Shown piece by piece: positions 1 to 7,586 of a DNA stretch of 64,000 nucleotides. The notes under the pieces were generated by a model. It was given only the letters and a program-made list of their open reading frames with translations, did not search any database and was not told the origin of the DNA. How positions within the stretch are numbered: the first letter of the stretch is position 1; the number at the start of each line of letters is the position of its first letter. The position numbers and the translations under genes were made by a program. The stretch is from Neorhizobium lilium. GTDB taxonomy: Bacteria > Pseudomonadota > Alphaproteobacteria > Rhizobiales > Rhizobiaceae. The stretch covers positions 806,001-870,000 of the forward strand of contig NZ_SBIP01000002.1 of assembly GCF_004053875.1 (NCBI RefSeq). Reading direction: 5' to 3'.

Positions 1-152
1 CGGCCTTTGGGATTGTCGCGGATATAGACATAGGCATACCAAGCCTCGTCCCGATCGGCCGAACCCGGCCGTCGGGGAGCCGCGTCGCCGCGGATGGTAA
101 ATTCTTCTTTTGGTCTGGTCCCGCAATGCGGGCAGGTGATCAGGCTTGCCAT
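1..152 (-). CDS. soxD: Sarcosine oxidase delta subunit, partial
   Basis: This is the first 50 codons of the small delta subunit of heterotetrameric sarcosine oxidase. The gene runs off the left edge. The N-terminus has the CPHCG zinc-ligand motif at residues 7-11, followed by the family's EEF(T) and DEAWYAYVYIRDNP segments. The complex oxidatively demethylates sarcosine to glycine and passes the one-carbon unit to tetrahydrofolate. The delta subunit binds zinc and helps bring alpha and beta together. It starts 9 bases after the soxB stop on the same strand, so the two are co-transcribed. In the usual rhizobial order soxB-soxD-soxA-soxG, the alpha and gamma genes should lie just outside the window. 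Confidence 0.93.
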   Translation of the reverse strand, partial: MASLITCPHCGTRPKEEFTIRGDAAPRRPGSADRDEAWYAYVYIRDNPKG

Positions 153-161
153 GTCGCGATC

Positions 162-1412
162 TCAGTGAAGGTTGGGCTGCGGGCCCTTGCCCGACTCGTC
201 GATCATATATCCGCGCTCGAAGCGGTCGAGCCGCAGGAAGCGCGCCACATGATGTGGCTCGTCCTTGGCAAGCAGATGCGCGAAACAGAAGCCGGAAGCA
301 GGGGTCGCCTTGAAGCCGCCATAGCACCAGCCACAGTTAAGATAGAGATTGTCGATCGGCGTGCGGTCGATGATCGGCGACCCATCCATGGACATATCCA
401 TGACGCCGCCCCAGGCACGCAGCACTTTTGCGCGCGACAGGCCGGGGATCATCGTCACCCCCTCCTCCAGCGTATGCTCCACGGTCTGCAGATTGCCGCG
501 CTGCGCGTAGGAGGAGTAGAAATCGAGCTCGGCACCGAACACCAGCCCGCCCTTGTCGGACTGTGAAATGTAGAAGTGCCCCGCCCCATAGGTGATCACG
601 TTATCGATGGCAGGCTTCAGGCCCTCCGACACGAAGGCCTGCAGCACATGCGTCTCGATCGGCAGGTCGAGATCGGCCATGCGCCCGACAGTCGTCGTGT
701 TGCCGGCAGCCGCCAAGGCCAGCTTGCCGCAGCCGATGAAGCCGCGGTTGGTCTCGACACCGACAACGCGCCCGTTCTCACGACGGATGCCGGTCACCTC
801 GCAATGCTGGATCACGTCCACACCGCGTTGATTGGCACCGCGCGCGTATCCCCAGGCAACAGCGTCGTGACGGACGGTTCCGCCGCGTGGCTGGTAGAGA
901 CCGCCAAGGATGGGAAAGCGTGCATGGTCGAAATTGAGATAGGGCATCATCCGGCGCACCTGCTCGCGATCGAGCAGTTCCGCGTCGACGCCGTGCATGC
1001 GCATGCCGTTGCCGCGCCGCGCATAGGCGTCGCGCTGCCCGTCCGAGTGGAAGAGGTTCATGACGCCGCGCTGGGAAACCATCGCATTGTAGTTGAAGTC
1101 CTGCTCCAGCCCCTCCCAGAGCTGCAGTGACAGTTCGTAGAAGGGGTTATTGCCTTCGAGCAGATAGTTGGAGCGGATGATCGTCGTGTTGCGGCCGACA
1201 TTGCCGGAGCCGATATAGCCCTTCTCCAGCACGGCGACATTGGTGATGCCGAATTCCTTGGCGAGATAATAGGCAGTCGACAGACCATGCCCGCCACCGC
1301 CGACGATGATCACGTCGTAATGCGGCTTCGGCTCCGGCTCACGCCATGCCGGCTGCCACAGCCGATTGCCCGAAAGTGCCTGCTTGATGATCGAATATGC
1401 CGAATAACGCAT
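162..1412 (-). CDS. soxB: Sarcosine oxidase beta subunit
   Basis: This 416-residue FAD/FMN-dependent subunit has the usual length for SoxB. A dinucleotide-binding GGGGHG motif lies at residues 38-43 after a DVIIV strand. The beta subunit holds the catalytic FAD and the FMN that is linked covalently to a histidine. His182, in the RHDAVAWGYA stretch, is my best candidate for that histidine (inference from family pattern). The C-terminus carries the WGGVMDMSMDGSPII and GWCYGGFKATPASG segments typical of this DAO-type oxidoreductase. It oxidises sarcosine, feeding glycine betaine catabolism. It is the first gene of a sox operon leaving the left edge. No regulator of the operon is visible on the upstream side. 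Confidence 0.95.
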   Translation of the reverse strand: MRYSAYSIIKQALSGNRLWQPAWREPEPKPHYDVIIVGGGGHGLSTAYYLAKEFGITNVAVLEKGYIGSGNVGRNTTIIRSNYLLEGNNPFYELSLQLWEGLEQDFNYNAMVSQRGVMNLFHSDGQRDAYARRGNGMRMHGVDAELLDREQVRRMMPYLNFDHARFPILGGLYQPRGGTVRHDAVAWGYARGANQRGVDVIQHCEVTGIRRENGRVVGVETNRGFIGCGKLALAAAGNTTTVGRMADLDLPIETHVLQAFVSEGLKPAIDNVITYGAGHFYISQSDKGGLVFGAELDFYSSYAQRGNLQTVEHTLEEGVTMIPGLSRAKVLRAWGGVMDMSMDGSPIIDRTPIDNLYLNCGWCYGGFKATPASGFCFAHLLAKDEPHHVARFLRLDRFERGYMIDESGKGPQPNLH

Positions 1413-1661
1413 TCACCCATCCCGTCCGTTCCGCCGCCCCACATTCGCATATGCGGACAAAAGGACAAGCGCAATCAGGACATTCGAGAGCCAGATCGCG
1501 ACACAAAACAGGCATGGTGGCGAACGTGGCGTTTCGGGCACGCGTCGCTTTGCGGGCATATTCCGCAAGCTCTGCTTCATATTGATCAATGGTTTGGCGT
1601 CGACCACCTCCCCACCTCCTGAAGCACCCATAGACTTGGGGCGATCGAACAGGAGCGAGCC

Positions 1662-2693
1662 ATGGCCGATACGAGCCCCAACCTTGAAATGCCTTTCATT
1701 CTGCCGTCGCAGGCGCAGAAACACGTCACCCACAACGAGGCTCTGCTGCGGCTGGATGCTCTTGTGCACCTGACCATCCTTGCGGAACAGCCCACGCCTC
1801 CGCCGTCGCCCGATGAAGGTGCATGTTATCTCGTCGCAGCCTCTGCGGCAGGCGCTTGGGATGGCAGGCAAGGCCGCATCGCGTGCTGGCAGGATGGCGC
1901 CTGGAGCTTCATCCAGCCGCGCCTCGGATGGCGCGCATGGTTCGCCGGGATCGGCCGGTTGAAGGTGTTTTCCGGCTCGGCCTGGCAGGACATCCCGCTG
2001 CCGCAGTCCGGCAGCCTTGATCAGCTGGGCATCGGCGCGACGCCGGATGTGACGAACCGGCTTGCCCTCGCCTCACCGGCGAGCCTGTTCAATCACGCGG
2101 GCAGCGGCCACCAGATCAAGGTCAACAAGGCGGCCGGCTCCGACACCGCTTCGCTCCTCTTCCAGTCCAACTGGACCGGTTATGCAGAGATGGGGCTTGC
2201 GGGCAATAATCAGTTTTCGATCAAGGTCAGCGACGGCACGTCGTGGAAAACAGCACTCGCCGTAACCGGCGCCGGGCATGTTTCCAAACCCGCCCAACCG
2301 GTTGCACGCGCCTTTCGCCCCGGAACCACATTTACACCGACCGCCGGGCAGCAAAGCGGCTTCACCGATTTCGGCCTCAACCAGGGCGGCTTTGCGCTTG
2401 GTGGTTCCGCAGCAGCAGCCGGCGGCTTCGGCATCGTCGTGCCCGCAGCCGGAATCTACCAGATCAGCCTCAATCTGGCACTCGCATCCTCGTCCGGCCA
2501 CGGCGCGACCGTGCTTAAAAACGGGACGCAGACGCTCCTCTCCGTCGCCGGTTCGAGCGGTGCGGCGCAGACCCAGTCGGCGATCGGCATCTTCGCCCTT
2601 GCGGCTTCGGACGTACTGACGCTTGGCCATAGCGGCATAGCGGAGATCCAGCTGGGCAGTGGCAAAACCGAGATCTCGCTCGTCATGATTTAA
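1662..2693 (+). CDS. DUF2793 phage-tail-like protein
   Basis: This 343-residue protein begins with the pattern of DUF2793 proteins: LPSQAQKHVTHNEALLRLD near residues 14-32, then GxCYLVA and GRIACWQDGAWSFIQP around residues 53-85. DUF2793 occurs in phage tail and host-specificity proteins and in prophage or gene-transfer-agent regions of rhizobia. The C-terminal half (about 210-343) is glycine- and alanine-rich and ends in a beta-rich segment that could be a C1q/TNF-like or tail-fibre receptor domain (inference). There are no phage genes next to it. It stands alone between the sox operon and sciP, so it is either a domesticated remnant or a stand-alone surface protein. A short Shine-Dalgarno-like AGGAGCG precedes the ATG. 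Confidence 0.8.
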   Translation: MADTSPNLEMPFILPSQAQKHVTHNEALLRLDALVHLTILAEQPTPPPSPDEGACYLVAASAAGAWDGRQGRIACWQDGAWSFIQPRLGWRAWFAGIGRLKVFSGSAWQDIPLPQSGSLDQLGIGATPDVTNRLALASPASLFNHAGSGHQIKVNKAAGSDTASLLFQSNWTGYAEMGLAGNNQFSIKVSDGTSWKTALAVTGAGHVSKPAQPVARAFRPGTTFTPTAGQQSGFTDFGLNQGGFALGGSAAAAGGFGIVVPAAGIYQISLNLALASSSGHGATVLKNGTQTLLSVAGSSGAAQTQSAIGIFALAASDVLTLGHSGIAEIQLGSGKTEISLVMI

Positions 2694-2904
2694 GATCGGA
2701 TTTTGGGCACAAGGATCCGCCCTTTCTTGCTTCAGGGCGGCTTCATCTGCCTTCCCTTGGGACAACTGGCCGTCTTAAGGAGGAGATTCGAATCACCTAC
2801 CTGTCTTAATATTCCTAAAATAGATTATTCTTTTCAAGAGTTTGCCGAAGAGCGCTCACAAAATGAAAACACTGTCGCATTTGGTTCCAAATGACCCTCA
2901 CGAT

Positions 2905-2919
2905 TTAGTCAAATGTTAA
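2905..2919 (+). promoter_or_regulatory. Candidate CtrA-binding site upstream of sciP
   Basis: TTAG-N7-TTAA lies 52 bases before the sciP start. It differs by one base from the CtrA consensus TTAA-N7-TTAA. In Caulobacter sciP is activated by CtrA, so the position makes sense. The identification is by pattern only. Confidence 0.5.
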
Positions 2920-2970
2920 AACTGCCCCGTTAGGCTGTGCGACGTGGTCTTGCGTTGTGTAGAGAGTCCA

Positions 2971-3246
2971 ATGACCGAAATGATACGTCCTCGAGTGAAA
3001 TATGTCATCGGCCCCGATGGCAGCCCCCTGACGATTGCGGACCTGCCGCCGGCCAATACGCGCCGCTGGGTCATCCGTCGCAAGGCTGAGGTTGTCGCAG
3101 CGGTTCGCGGTGGCCTGTTGAGCTTGGAAGAAGCCTGCGAGCGGTACACGCTCACAGTCGAAGAATTCCTGTCCTGGCAGGCCTCCATCAACGACCATGG
3201 TCTGGCCGGCCTCAGAACCACCCGTATCCAGCAGTACCGCCACTAG
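2971..3246 (+). CDS. sciP: CtrA inhibitor SciP (DUF1153)
   Basis: This small DNA-binding protein of 91 residues blocks CtrA-dependent transcription late in the cell cycle. It matches the highly conserved DUF1153/SciP family almost end to end: the RPRVKYVIGPDGSPLT start, the NTRRWVIRRKAEVVAAV helix and the LLSLEEACERYTLTVEEF helix-turn-helix. I chose the ATG at 2971 because it gives the family's usual MTE N-terminus; an in-frame upstream start adds nine residues that do not look conserved. ctrA itself lies 1.5 kb downstream, so activator and antagonist are neighbours. A CtrA-type site precedes the gene. Confidence 0.95.
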   Translation: MTEMIRPRVKYVIGPDGSPLTIADLPPANTRRWVIRRKAEVVAAVRGGLLSLEEACERYTLTVEEFLSWQASINDHGLAGLRTTRIQQYRH

Positions 3247-3333
3247 GGCGAAATCCGGCGAACAGCCGCCCCCGTTTAAGGTGTCGTTGACGGAATGTCC
3301 GCAATGGCACCTTTCGCTTTGCGGGTCGGTGCA

Positions 3334-3783
3334 TCACTGCCGCATCTTGACCACTAACGAAGGCAGCAAAGCGGCGATCAGCGCGGAACCGGCATAGAAC
3401 CACAAGCCGGGCTGCGTGACCGCCTTTGCCAGGCCACTGCTCTTCGCCGCAAAGATCACGATCGCCACCAGCATCACATCCATCATGGACCACTTGGACA
3501 GGTGCGGCATCGCGCGGCGGAGAAGCGGCAGGTGACGGTCCTTGGCCGCGATCTCCACACCGAGTGCGACCAGCTTGAAAATGGGGAAGCCGATGGAGAA
3601 GGTGGCGACAAGAAGCGCGAGCATCACGTCGCCTTCGTCCCATAGGGTTGAAACCAGTTCCAACAGGGACGGCGTCTCGCTGAAGACATACAGCTTGTCG
3701 AAGCGGATGATCGGCAGATAGATCCCGAGTATCAGAAAAAGGCAGGCTGCTGCGAAGAGAAGCGGAACCGCCAGTCTCGTCAT
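3334..3783 (-). CDS. PqiA-family (paraquat-inducible protein A) membrane protein
   Basis: This 149-residue inner-membrane protein has four hydrophobic segments: LAVPLLFAAACLFLILGIYLP, LALLVATFSIGFPIFKLVALG, a segment in MMDVMLVAIVIFAA and the C-terminal LWFYAGSALIAALLP. The layout matches one PqiA domain, as does the motif around IGFPIFKL and the YVFSETPSLLELVSTL loop. PqiA proteins work in membrane lipid or stress maintenance, and single-domain versions are common in rhizobia. I placed the start at 3783 (MTRLAVP), just before the first membrane helix; an in-frame ATG 33 bases upstream is possible. It converges with sciP and does not share an operon with fliJ in any obvious way. Confidence 0.78.
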   Translation of the reverse strand: MTRLAVPLLFAAACLFLILGIYLPIIRFDKLYVFSETPSLLELVSTLWDEGDVMLALLVATFSIGFPIFKLVALGVEIAAKDRHLPLLRRAMPHLSKWSMMDVMLVAIVIFAAKSSGLAKAVTQPGLWFYAGSALIAALLPSLVVKMRQ

Positions 3784-3967
3784 CGAGCCCAATTTGCTGC
3801 TCCCTGCCCGCCGCACGGTTTACGCGGATGTGCCCCATATCGCATGAAGCCGCAGGCTTCGGCAATTTGCCGTGGTTTGAGCGTTGCTATAAATTCCACG
3901 CGAAAAAGGTCTCGGAAAAGCCTTGTCCGCTCCGAAACCAGATCCGGTTGATTGAACGCCCCTGCTG

Positions 3968-4321
3968 TTAAGCGCGGGCGCGTACACTGCTGCTGTCGCG
4001 CTCTTCGAGCGCCGCAGCCTTGGAGAATTCGGCTTCCGCCTCTTCCAACGCCAGTTCGGCCGCTTCCTGCTGGACCTTCAGTTCCCGGATGGAAACCTGA
4101 AGATTGTCCGCACGCTGGCGGGCCGCCTTGGCGAATGTCGGATAGGCAAAATGATTGGGATCCGAAATTCCCGACTTTTTCTCCTCGAGCGTGATCTGGT
4201 GTTCCAGCTCCTTCGACATCCGCTCGAATTCTGCCATCATCATTTCCAGCTGCTGCAGCTGGCGACGCTTCTCGTTGACCTGAAAGCTCTTCAGGCGGAC
4301 TAGGTTGTCACGCGACTTCAT
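3968..4321 (-). CDS. fliJ: FliJ-type flagellar export chaperone
   Basis: This 117-residue protein is almost wholly alpha-helical and charged, with heptad-like spacing through ENLVRLKSFQVNEKRRQLQQ-type helices at the N-terminus and KELEHQITLEEKKSG in the middle. That is the build of FliJ, the coiled-coil stalk of the flagellar export ATPase FliI. The HFAYPTFAKAARQRADNL segment is conserved in the rhizobial version found next to ctrA. The start at 4321 (MKSRDN) is the family start; the open frame extends further upstream with no conserved residues. fliI is not in the window. The gene is divergent from ctrA, so the two share a 420-base control region. Confidence 0.82.
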   Translation of the reverse strand: MKSRDNLVRLKSFQVNEKRRQLQQLEMMMAEFERMSKELEHQITLEEKKSGISDPNHFAYPTFAKAARQRADNLQVSIRELKVQQEAAELALEEAEAEFSKAAALEERDSSSVRARA

Positions 4322-4742
4322 ACGCAATACTCCGTGGAGAGCGAGACCAGCCCGTGTGTCCCCACTGTTACACTTCGGACCGAAAAATTTCCGTGGCGTT
4401 AATAAATTTGGACGCCTCGTTAACCTTTCATTTACGGGCATCATTAATGATAAGCCTGATCATTTAAGGGTCGGTAAATGCCAGGGCCAATTCGGCCGCG
4501 ACAATGTCTGAGTCGCATGAATCACTTAGCGCGCTTTCCTCACGCGTAGATTCATCTTGGTGATGGCCAATCTCTAAAGAAAACAGGCTTCTACTAATTT
4601 TGCTTAATGAATTGATGGACCTTGCCAGAAGGAATCATAATTTGTTAACCAATTCGTGGCAGCTTCCAAATCAGGCTCAGTCTGGATCCGTGATGAGTAA
4701 GGGGGCAATAGTTAACCTTACGCGGCGGCAAAGGGGATAAAT
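4322..4742. promoter_or_regulatory. ctrA/fliJ control region with GANTC cluster and TTAA sites
   Basis: This 421-base gap between fliJ and ctrA is AT-rich compared with its surroundings. It has four GANTC sites (CcrM methylation targets) at 4510-4514, 4519-4523, 4549-4553 and 4632-4636. It also has several TTAA(C) half-sites, including TTAAC at 4420 and TTAACC at 4645 and 4712. None forms a clean TTAA-N7-TTAA pair. The Caulobacter ctrA P1 promoter is controlled by CcrM methylation and by CtrA itself, so the content fits an autoregulated, methylation-sensitive promoter. The exact start sites cannot be read from sequence alone. Confidence 0.6.
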
Positions 4743-5444
4743 ATGCGGGTTCTACTCATCGAAGATGACAGCGCGACTGCCCAGAGCATCGAGCTGATGT
4801 TGAAATCGGAAAGCTTCAATGTATACACCACCGACCTCGGTGAAGAGGGCGTAGACCTCGGCAAGCTCTACGATTACGATATTATCCTTCTCGACCTCAA
4901 CCTGCCCGATATGTCGGGTTACGAGGTGCTCCGGACGCTGCGTCTCTCGAAGGTCAAAACGCCCATCCTCATCCTGTCGGGCATGGCCGGCATCGAGGAC
5001 AAGGTCCGCGGTCTCGGCTTCGGTGCCGACGACTACATGACCAAGCCCTTCCACAAGGACGAGCTTGTTGCCCGCATCCACGCCATCGTTCGCCGCTCCA
5101 AGGGTCACGCCCAGTCGATCATCATCACGGGCGAACTGATCGTCAACCTGGATGCCAAGACTGTCGAAGTCGGCGGCCAGCGCGTTCATCTGACGGGCAA
5201 GGAATACCAGATGCTGGAGCTGCTTTCGCTCCGCAAGGGTACGACCCTCACCAAGGAAATGTTCCTCAACCACCTGTATGGCGGCATGGATGAGCCGGAA
5301 CTGAAGATCATCGACGTCTTCATCTGCAAGCTCCGCAAGAAGCTCGCCAATGCTGCCGGCGGCGCCAACTATATCGAAACCGTCTGGGGCCGCGGCTATG
5401 TGCTGCGCGAGCCGGACGCTGTCGAGTTCGCCGAAACAGCCTGA
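4743..5444 (+). CDS. ctrA: Cell-cycle response regulator CtrA
   Basis: This 233-residue OmpR-type regulator controls DNA replication, division, motility and many cell-cycle genes, and is essential in most alphaproteobacteria. The receiver domain covers residues 1-120: acidic pair Asp8/Asp9, phospho-acceptor Asp51 in [13 protein letters not shown], and the KPFHKDEL lysine near 104. The winged-helix DNA-binding domain covers about 130-225, with the near-invariant [12 protein letters not shown] and [14 protein letters not shown]. The sequence is extremely close to known CtrA. An AAGGGGA ribosome site precedes the ATG. It is followed by a strong terminator, so it forms a single-gene unit. Its phosphate donor chpT lies about 0.6 kb downstream. 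Confidence 0.98.
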   Translation: MRVLLIEDDSATAQSIELMLKSESFNVYTTDLGEEGVDLGKLYDYDIILLDLNLPDMSGYEVLRTLRLSKVKTPILILSGMAGIEDKVRGLGFGADDYMTKPFHKDELVARIHAIVRRSKGHAQSIIITGELIVNLDAKTVEVGGQRVHLTGKEYQMLELLSLRKGTTLTKEMFLNHLYGGMDEPELKIIDVFICKLRKKLANAAGGANYIETVWGRGYVLREPDAVEFAETA

Positions 5445-5465
5445 TCCGCCTTTCCTCCCCTTTTC

Positions 5466-5501
5466 AAAAAATACCCGCCTCGGCCTGAGGCGGGTATTTT
5501 T
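5466..5501 (+). terminator. Rho-independent terminator of ctrA
   Basis: An 11-bp perfect stem (ATACCCGCCTC / GAGGCGGGTAT, loop GGCCT) is flanked by A5 upstream and T5 downstream, so it can act in both directions. It sits 22 bases after the ctrA stop, on the opposite side from the receiver gene ending at 5571. Confidence 0.92.
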
Positions 5502-5570
5502 ATGCCCTGATGTCAAACGAAAACGGCAACCCGAAGGTCGCCGTTCGAGACGTGAGGAATAGGGAAGCTG

Positions 5571-5933
5571 TCAGGCCGCTGCGGCGAAGCCGGAAAAGAC
5601 AGAAGTCAGGATCTTGCGGTCGAAGGGCTTGAGAAGGAAATCGTCGGCCCCTGCCCGCTTGCCGGCCATCATCTTCTTGAGATCGGCCTCGATCACGCAA
5701 TAGAAGATGCGGGCAGTCTTGCCCGTCGGCATGGCGCGCACCGCGGAGATGACGTCCAGCGCACCTTCCATGGTGGAATCGACGATGATCAGATCAGGAA
5801 GCTCAGCCTGGCAGCGCATGATCGCCTCGCGGGAGTTCTCCGCTTCGACCACGAGAAAGCCAAGTTCGGAAAGGATCCGCTTCCCGACCTTGCGCACGAT
5901 GTCCGACCCGTCGACAATCATTAACCGTTGCAT
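5571..5933 (-). CDS. Single-domain response regulator, chpT-linked
   Basis: This 120-residue receiver domain has no output domain. Phospho-acceptor Asp52 lies in LIIVDSTMEGALDV, and the switch lysine is in LLKPFDRK. One oddity is that the metal-binding acidic pair after beta-1 reads VDGSD, so the second acidic position is glycine. This may lower phosphorylation or make the protein a docking partner. It lies downstream of chpT on the same strand with a 98-base gap and may be co-transcribed. The context suggests a part in the CckA-ChpT-CtrA/CpdR phosphorelay, but this is not the canonical CpdR sequence and I do not assign it. Confidence 0.85.
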   Translation of the reverse strand: MQRLMIVDGSDIVRKVGKRILSELGFLVVEAENSREAIMRCQAELPDLIIVDSTMEGALDVISAVRAMPTGKTARIFYCVIEADLKKMMAGKRAGADDFLLKPFDRKILTSVFSGFAAAA

Positions 5934-6031
5934 CTGCGCTCCCTCCGTCCGTGGCCATTGGCGCTGACAGCTATTATTAGGGGATCGCAGCTAACGAATC
6001 GTTACGCGTGGAAACTAGGCGCCGGCCCGAA

Positions 6032-6679
6032 TCAGGCCGCCGCAGTCTCGGCTATGAAGGTGATCTTGTCCTCGGAAGCAATATGCGTCAGGTCCATCCC
6101 GCATTCGTCTGCCAGGAGAACGGTATAATAGGGCTGAATGGAATGGGCATCGACGGCTTCTTCGAGCGTTCCGGTGGCGATCTCGACGAATTTGGCGGGC
6201 ACGCGCATCATCTTGCCCTTGATGGTGATGACGAACCGGGCGTCCGTTTCCGGATTTTCCAGCGTAATATCCATAACGCCGCCCCGCGGGATACCGCTAT
6301 AGGCGACGAGGAAGAGGTTGAGCAGAAGCTTCACCTTGTTCTTGGGGATGATGGCGCGCGGGCCGCTCCAGGTGACTTCCGTCTTCTTTTCGGCGATCGC
6401 GAAATCCTTGGCGGCCTTTTCCGCCTCGCCGGTGTCGATGGAAGCACCGACCGAGCCGGAGGCACCGAAAGCAAGGCGCGCAAATTTCAATCGGACGGAG
6501 GCGTTGAGCGCTGAGGTTCGGATGAGGTCGAGCGCATCGCTGTCGCCGGCGCCGTCGTCCAGCAGTTCGAGCCCGTTATTGATCGCGCCGACCGGTGAAA
6601 TCACGTCATGGCAGACCCTTGAACACAGGAGAGCCGCCAGATCCGGACCGCTGAGAGTAAGGTTGGGATTCTTCGGCAT
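6032..6679 (-). CDS. chpT: Histidine phosphotransferase ChpT
   Basis: This 215-residue protein relays phosphate from the hybrid kinase CckA to CtrA and CpdR. The DHp-like helix carries the phospho-histidine His24 in SRVCHDVISPVGAINNGLELL-type sequence. The C-terminal half (about 75-210) is the degenerate, ATP-less Bergerat-like domain of ChpT. Length and motifs fit the family. With ctrA, sciP and fliJ nearby, the locus groups the output end of the cell-cycle phosphorelay; cckA itself is not in the window. It is divergent from eipA across a 189-base gap. Confidence 0.93.
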   Translation of the reverse strand: MPKNPNLTLSGPDLAALLCSRVCHDVISPVGAINNGLELLDDGAGDSDALDLIRTSALNASVRLKFARLAFGASGSVGASIDTGEAEKAAKDFAIAEKKTEVTWSGPRAIIPKNKVKLLLNLFLVAYSGIPRGGVMDITLENPETDARFVITIKGKMMRVPAKFVEIATGTLEEAVDAHSIQPYYTVLLADECGMDLTHIASEDKITFIAETAAA

Positions 6680-6780
6680 TTATGTCTCCTGCTGGATGAT
6701 GAGCGGCAGCTGCCGATGTCCCACGCCAAGATTGCGCGAAAATGGTGCCGATGTTCCGGTCATAATGACACCATATTTGG

Positions 6781-6796
6781 TAAACCGATTGTTAAC
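6781..6796 (+). promoter_or_regulatory. Candidate CtrA-binding site upstream of eipA
   Basis: TAAA-N7-TTAAC, one mismatch from the CtrA consensus, lies 72 bases before the eipA start. Brucella abortus eipA is reported to be directly controlled by CtrA, which supports the call. The site also lies in the chpT upstream region. Confidence 0.6.
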
Positions 6797-6868
6797 ATCA
6801 TCCGCCCAATATGCGACATGCTTGAGCATGACGCTTGACACCTGGACGATCATCGAACGGACAAGAAG

Positions 6869-7459
6869 ATGCGACGCCAAACCGTTTCCGCCTTTGCCTG
6901 CTTTGCCAGGGTTATTGTCTCCTTCCTTTGCGCCCTTTGCCTGGCGTCCGGCCCGGCTGCGGCGCAGCAGGGCTCCTCGCAATATTCGATGCAGGAGATC
7001 GTCGATGCCGGACACGGCTTCTTCGGGTCCACGAGCGGCGGTCTTGCCAAGGTCGTGGAGAACGCCTTCTCGAAATACGGGCTGCCGAACGGCTACATTC
7101 TTGGCCAGGAAGGCTCAGGTGCATTCATCGCCGGCCTGACCTATGGCGAAGGCCAGCTCTACACGAAGAATGCCGGCCAACATCCGGTCTTCTGGCAGGG
7201 TCCGTCGCTTGGCATCGATTATGGTGGCCAGGGAACGCGCACCATGATGCTCGTCTACGATCTGCCGTCCGTCGATGCTCTTTATGCGCGCTTTGGCGGC
7301 GTGTCCGGCTCGGCCTTCGTCGTTGCCGGCGTCGGCATGACGGTGCTTCGCAACAACAACGTCGTCCTCGTTCCGATCCGCACCGGCATCGGCGCCCGGC
7401 TCGGCATCAATGTCGGCTATCTGAAGCTGACCCGCGACGCCACCTGGAACCCTTTCTGA
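6869..7459 (+). CDS. eipA: Periplasmic envelope-integrity protein EipA (DUF1134)
   Basis: This 196-residue secreted protein has an N-terminal signal peptide of roughly 33 residues ending near GPAAAQQ. The mature part (about 45-195) is the DUF1134 domain, seen in the GFFGSTSGGLAKVVENAFSKYG, GEGQLYTK and GPSLGIDYGGQGTRTMMLVYDL stretches. In Brucella this protein, EipA, is a periplasmic lipocalin-like protein needed for envelope stress resistance and controlled by CtrA. The gene is divergent from chpT and has a CtrA-type site in front, so the control is probably conserved here. The start is the ATG at 6869, giving a clean signal peptide with two arginines. Confidence 0.92.
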   Translation: MRRQTVSAFACFARVIVSFLCALCLASGPAAAQQGSSQYSMQEIVDAGHGFFGSTSGGLAKVVENAFSKYGLPNGYILGQEGSGAFIAGLTYGEGQLYTKNAGQHPVFWQGPSLGIDYGGQGTRTMMLVYDLPSVDALYARFGGVSGSAFVVAGVGMTVLRNNNVVLVPIRTGIGARLGINVGYLKLTRDATWNPF

Positions 7460-7586
7460 AGACCGTCCATCATCGGCAAGCTTGCCTTACCAGAGCGGTC
7501 GGCCGGGCCGTAGGTCCTGCTTGTGGCATCATGCCTCACATGCTTAAACAAAGCGCACTCCTACTCGGACGAGAACAGGCGTTGTC

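Noticed and set aside
1405..1433. GGAAC-like sequence reading into soxB
   Set aside because: GGAAC is present on the minus strand, but the -10 would overlap the soxB start codon, so it is probably chance.
1413..1871. 152-codon frame on the minus strand between soxB and the DUF2793 gene
   Set aside because: It overlaps the start of the DUF2793 gene on the other strand, has an amino-acid make-up typical of antisense GC-rich frames and no family pattern.
2781..2800. tRNA T-arm-like GATTCGAATC sequence
   Set aside because: The flanking bases do not pair as a T-stem and there is no anticodon arm upstream, so it is not a tRNA or fragment I can support.
2703..2894. 63-codon plus-strand frame ahead of sciP
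   Set aside because: No ribosome site, no conserved pattern, and it lies in the AT-rich sciP promoter region.
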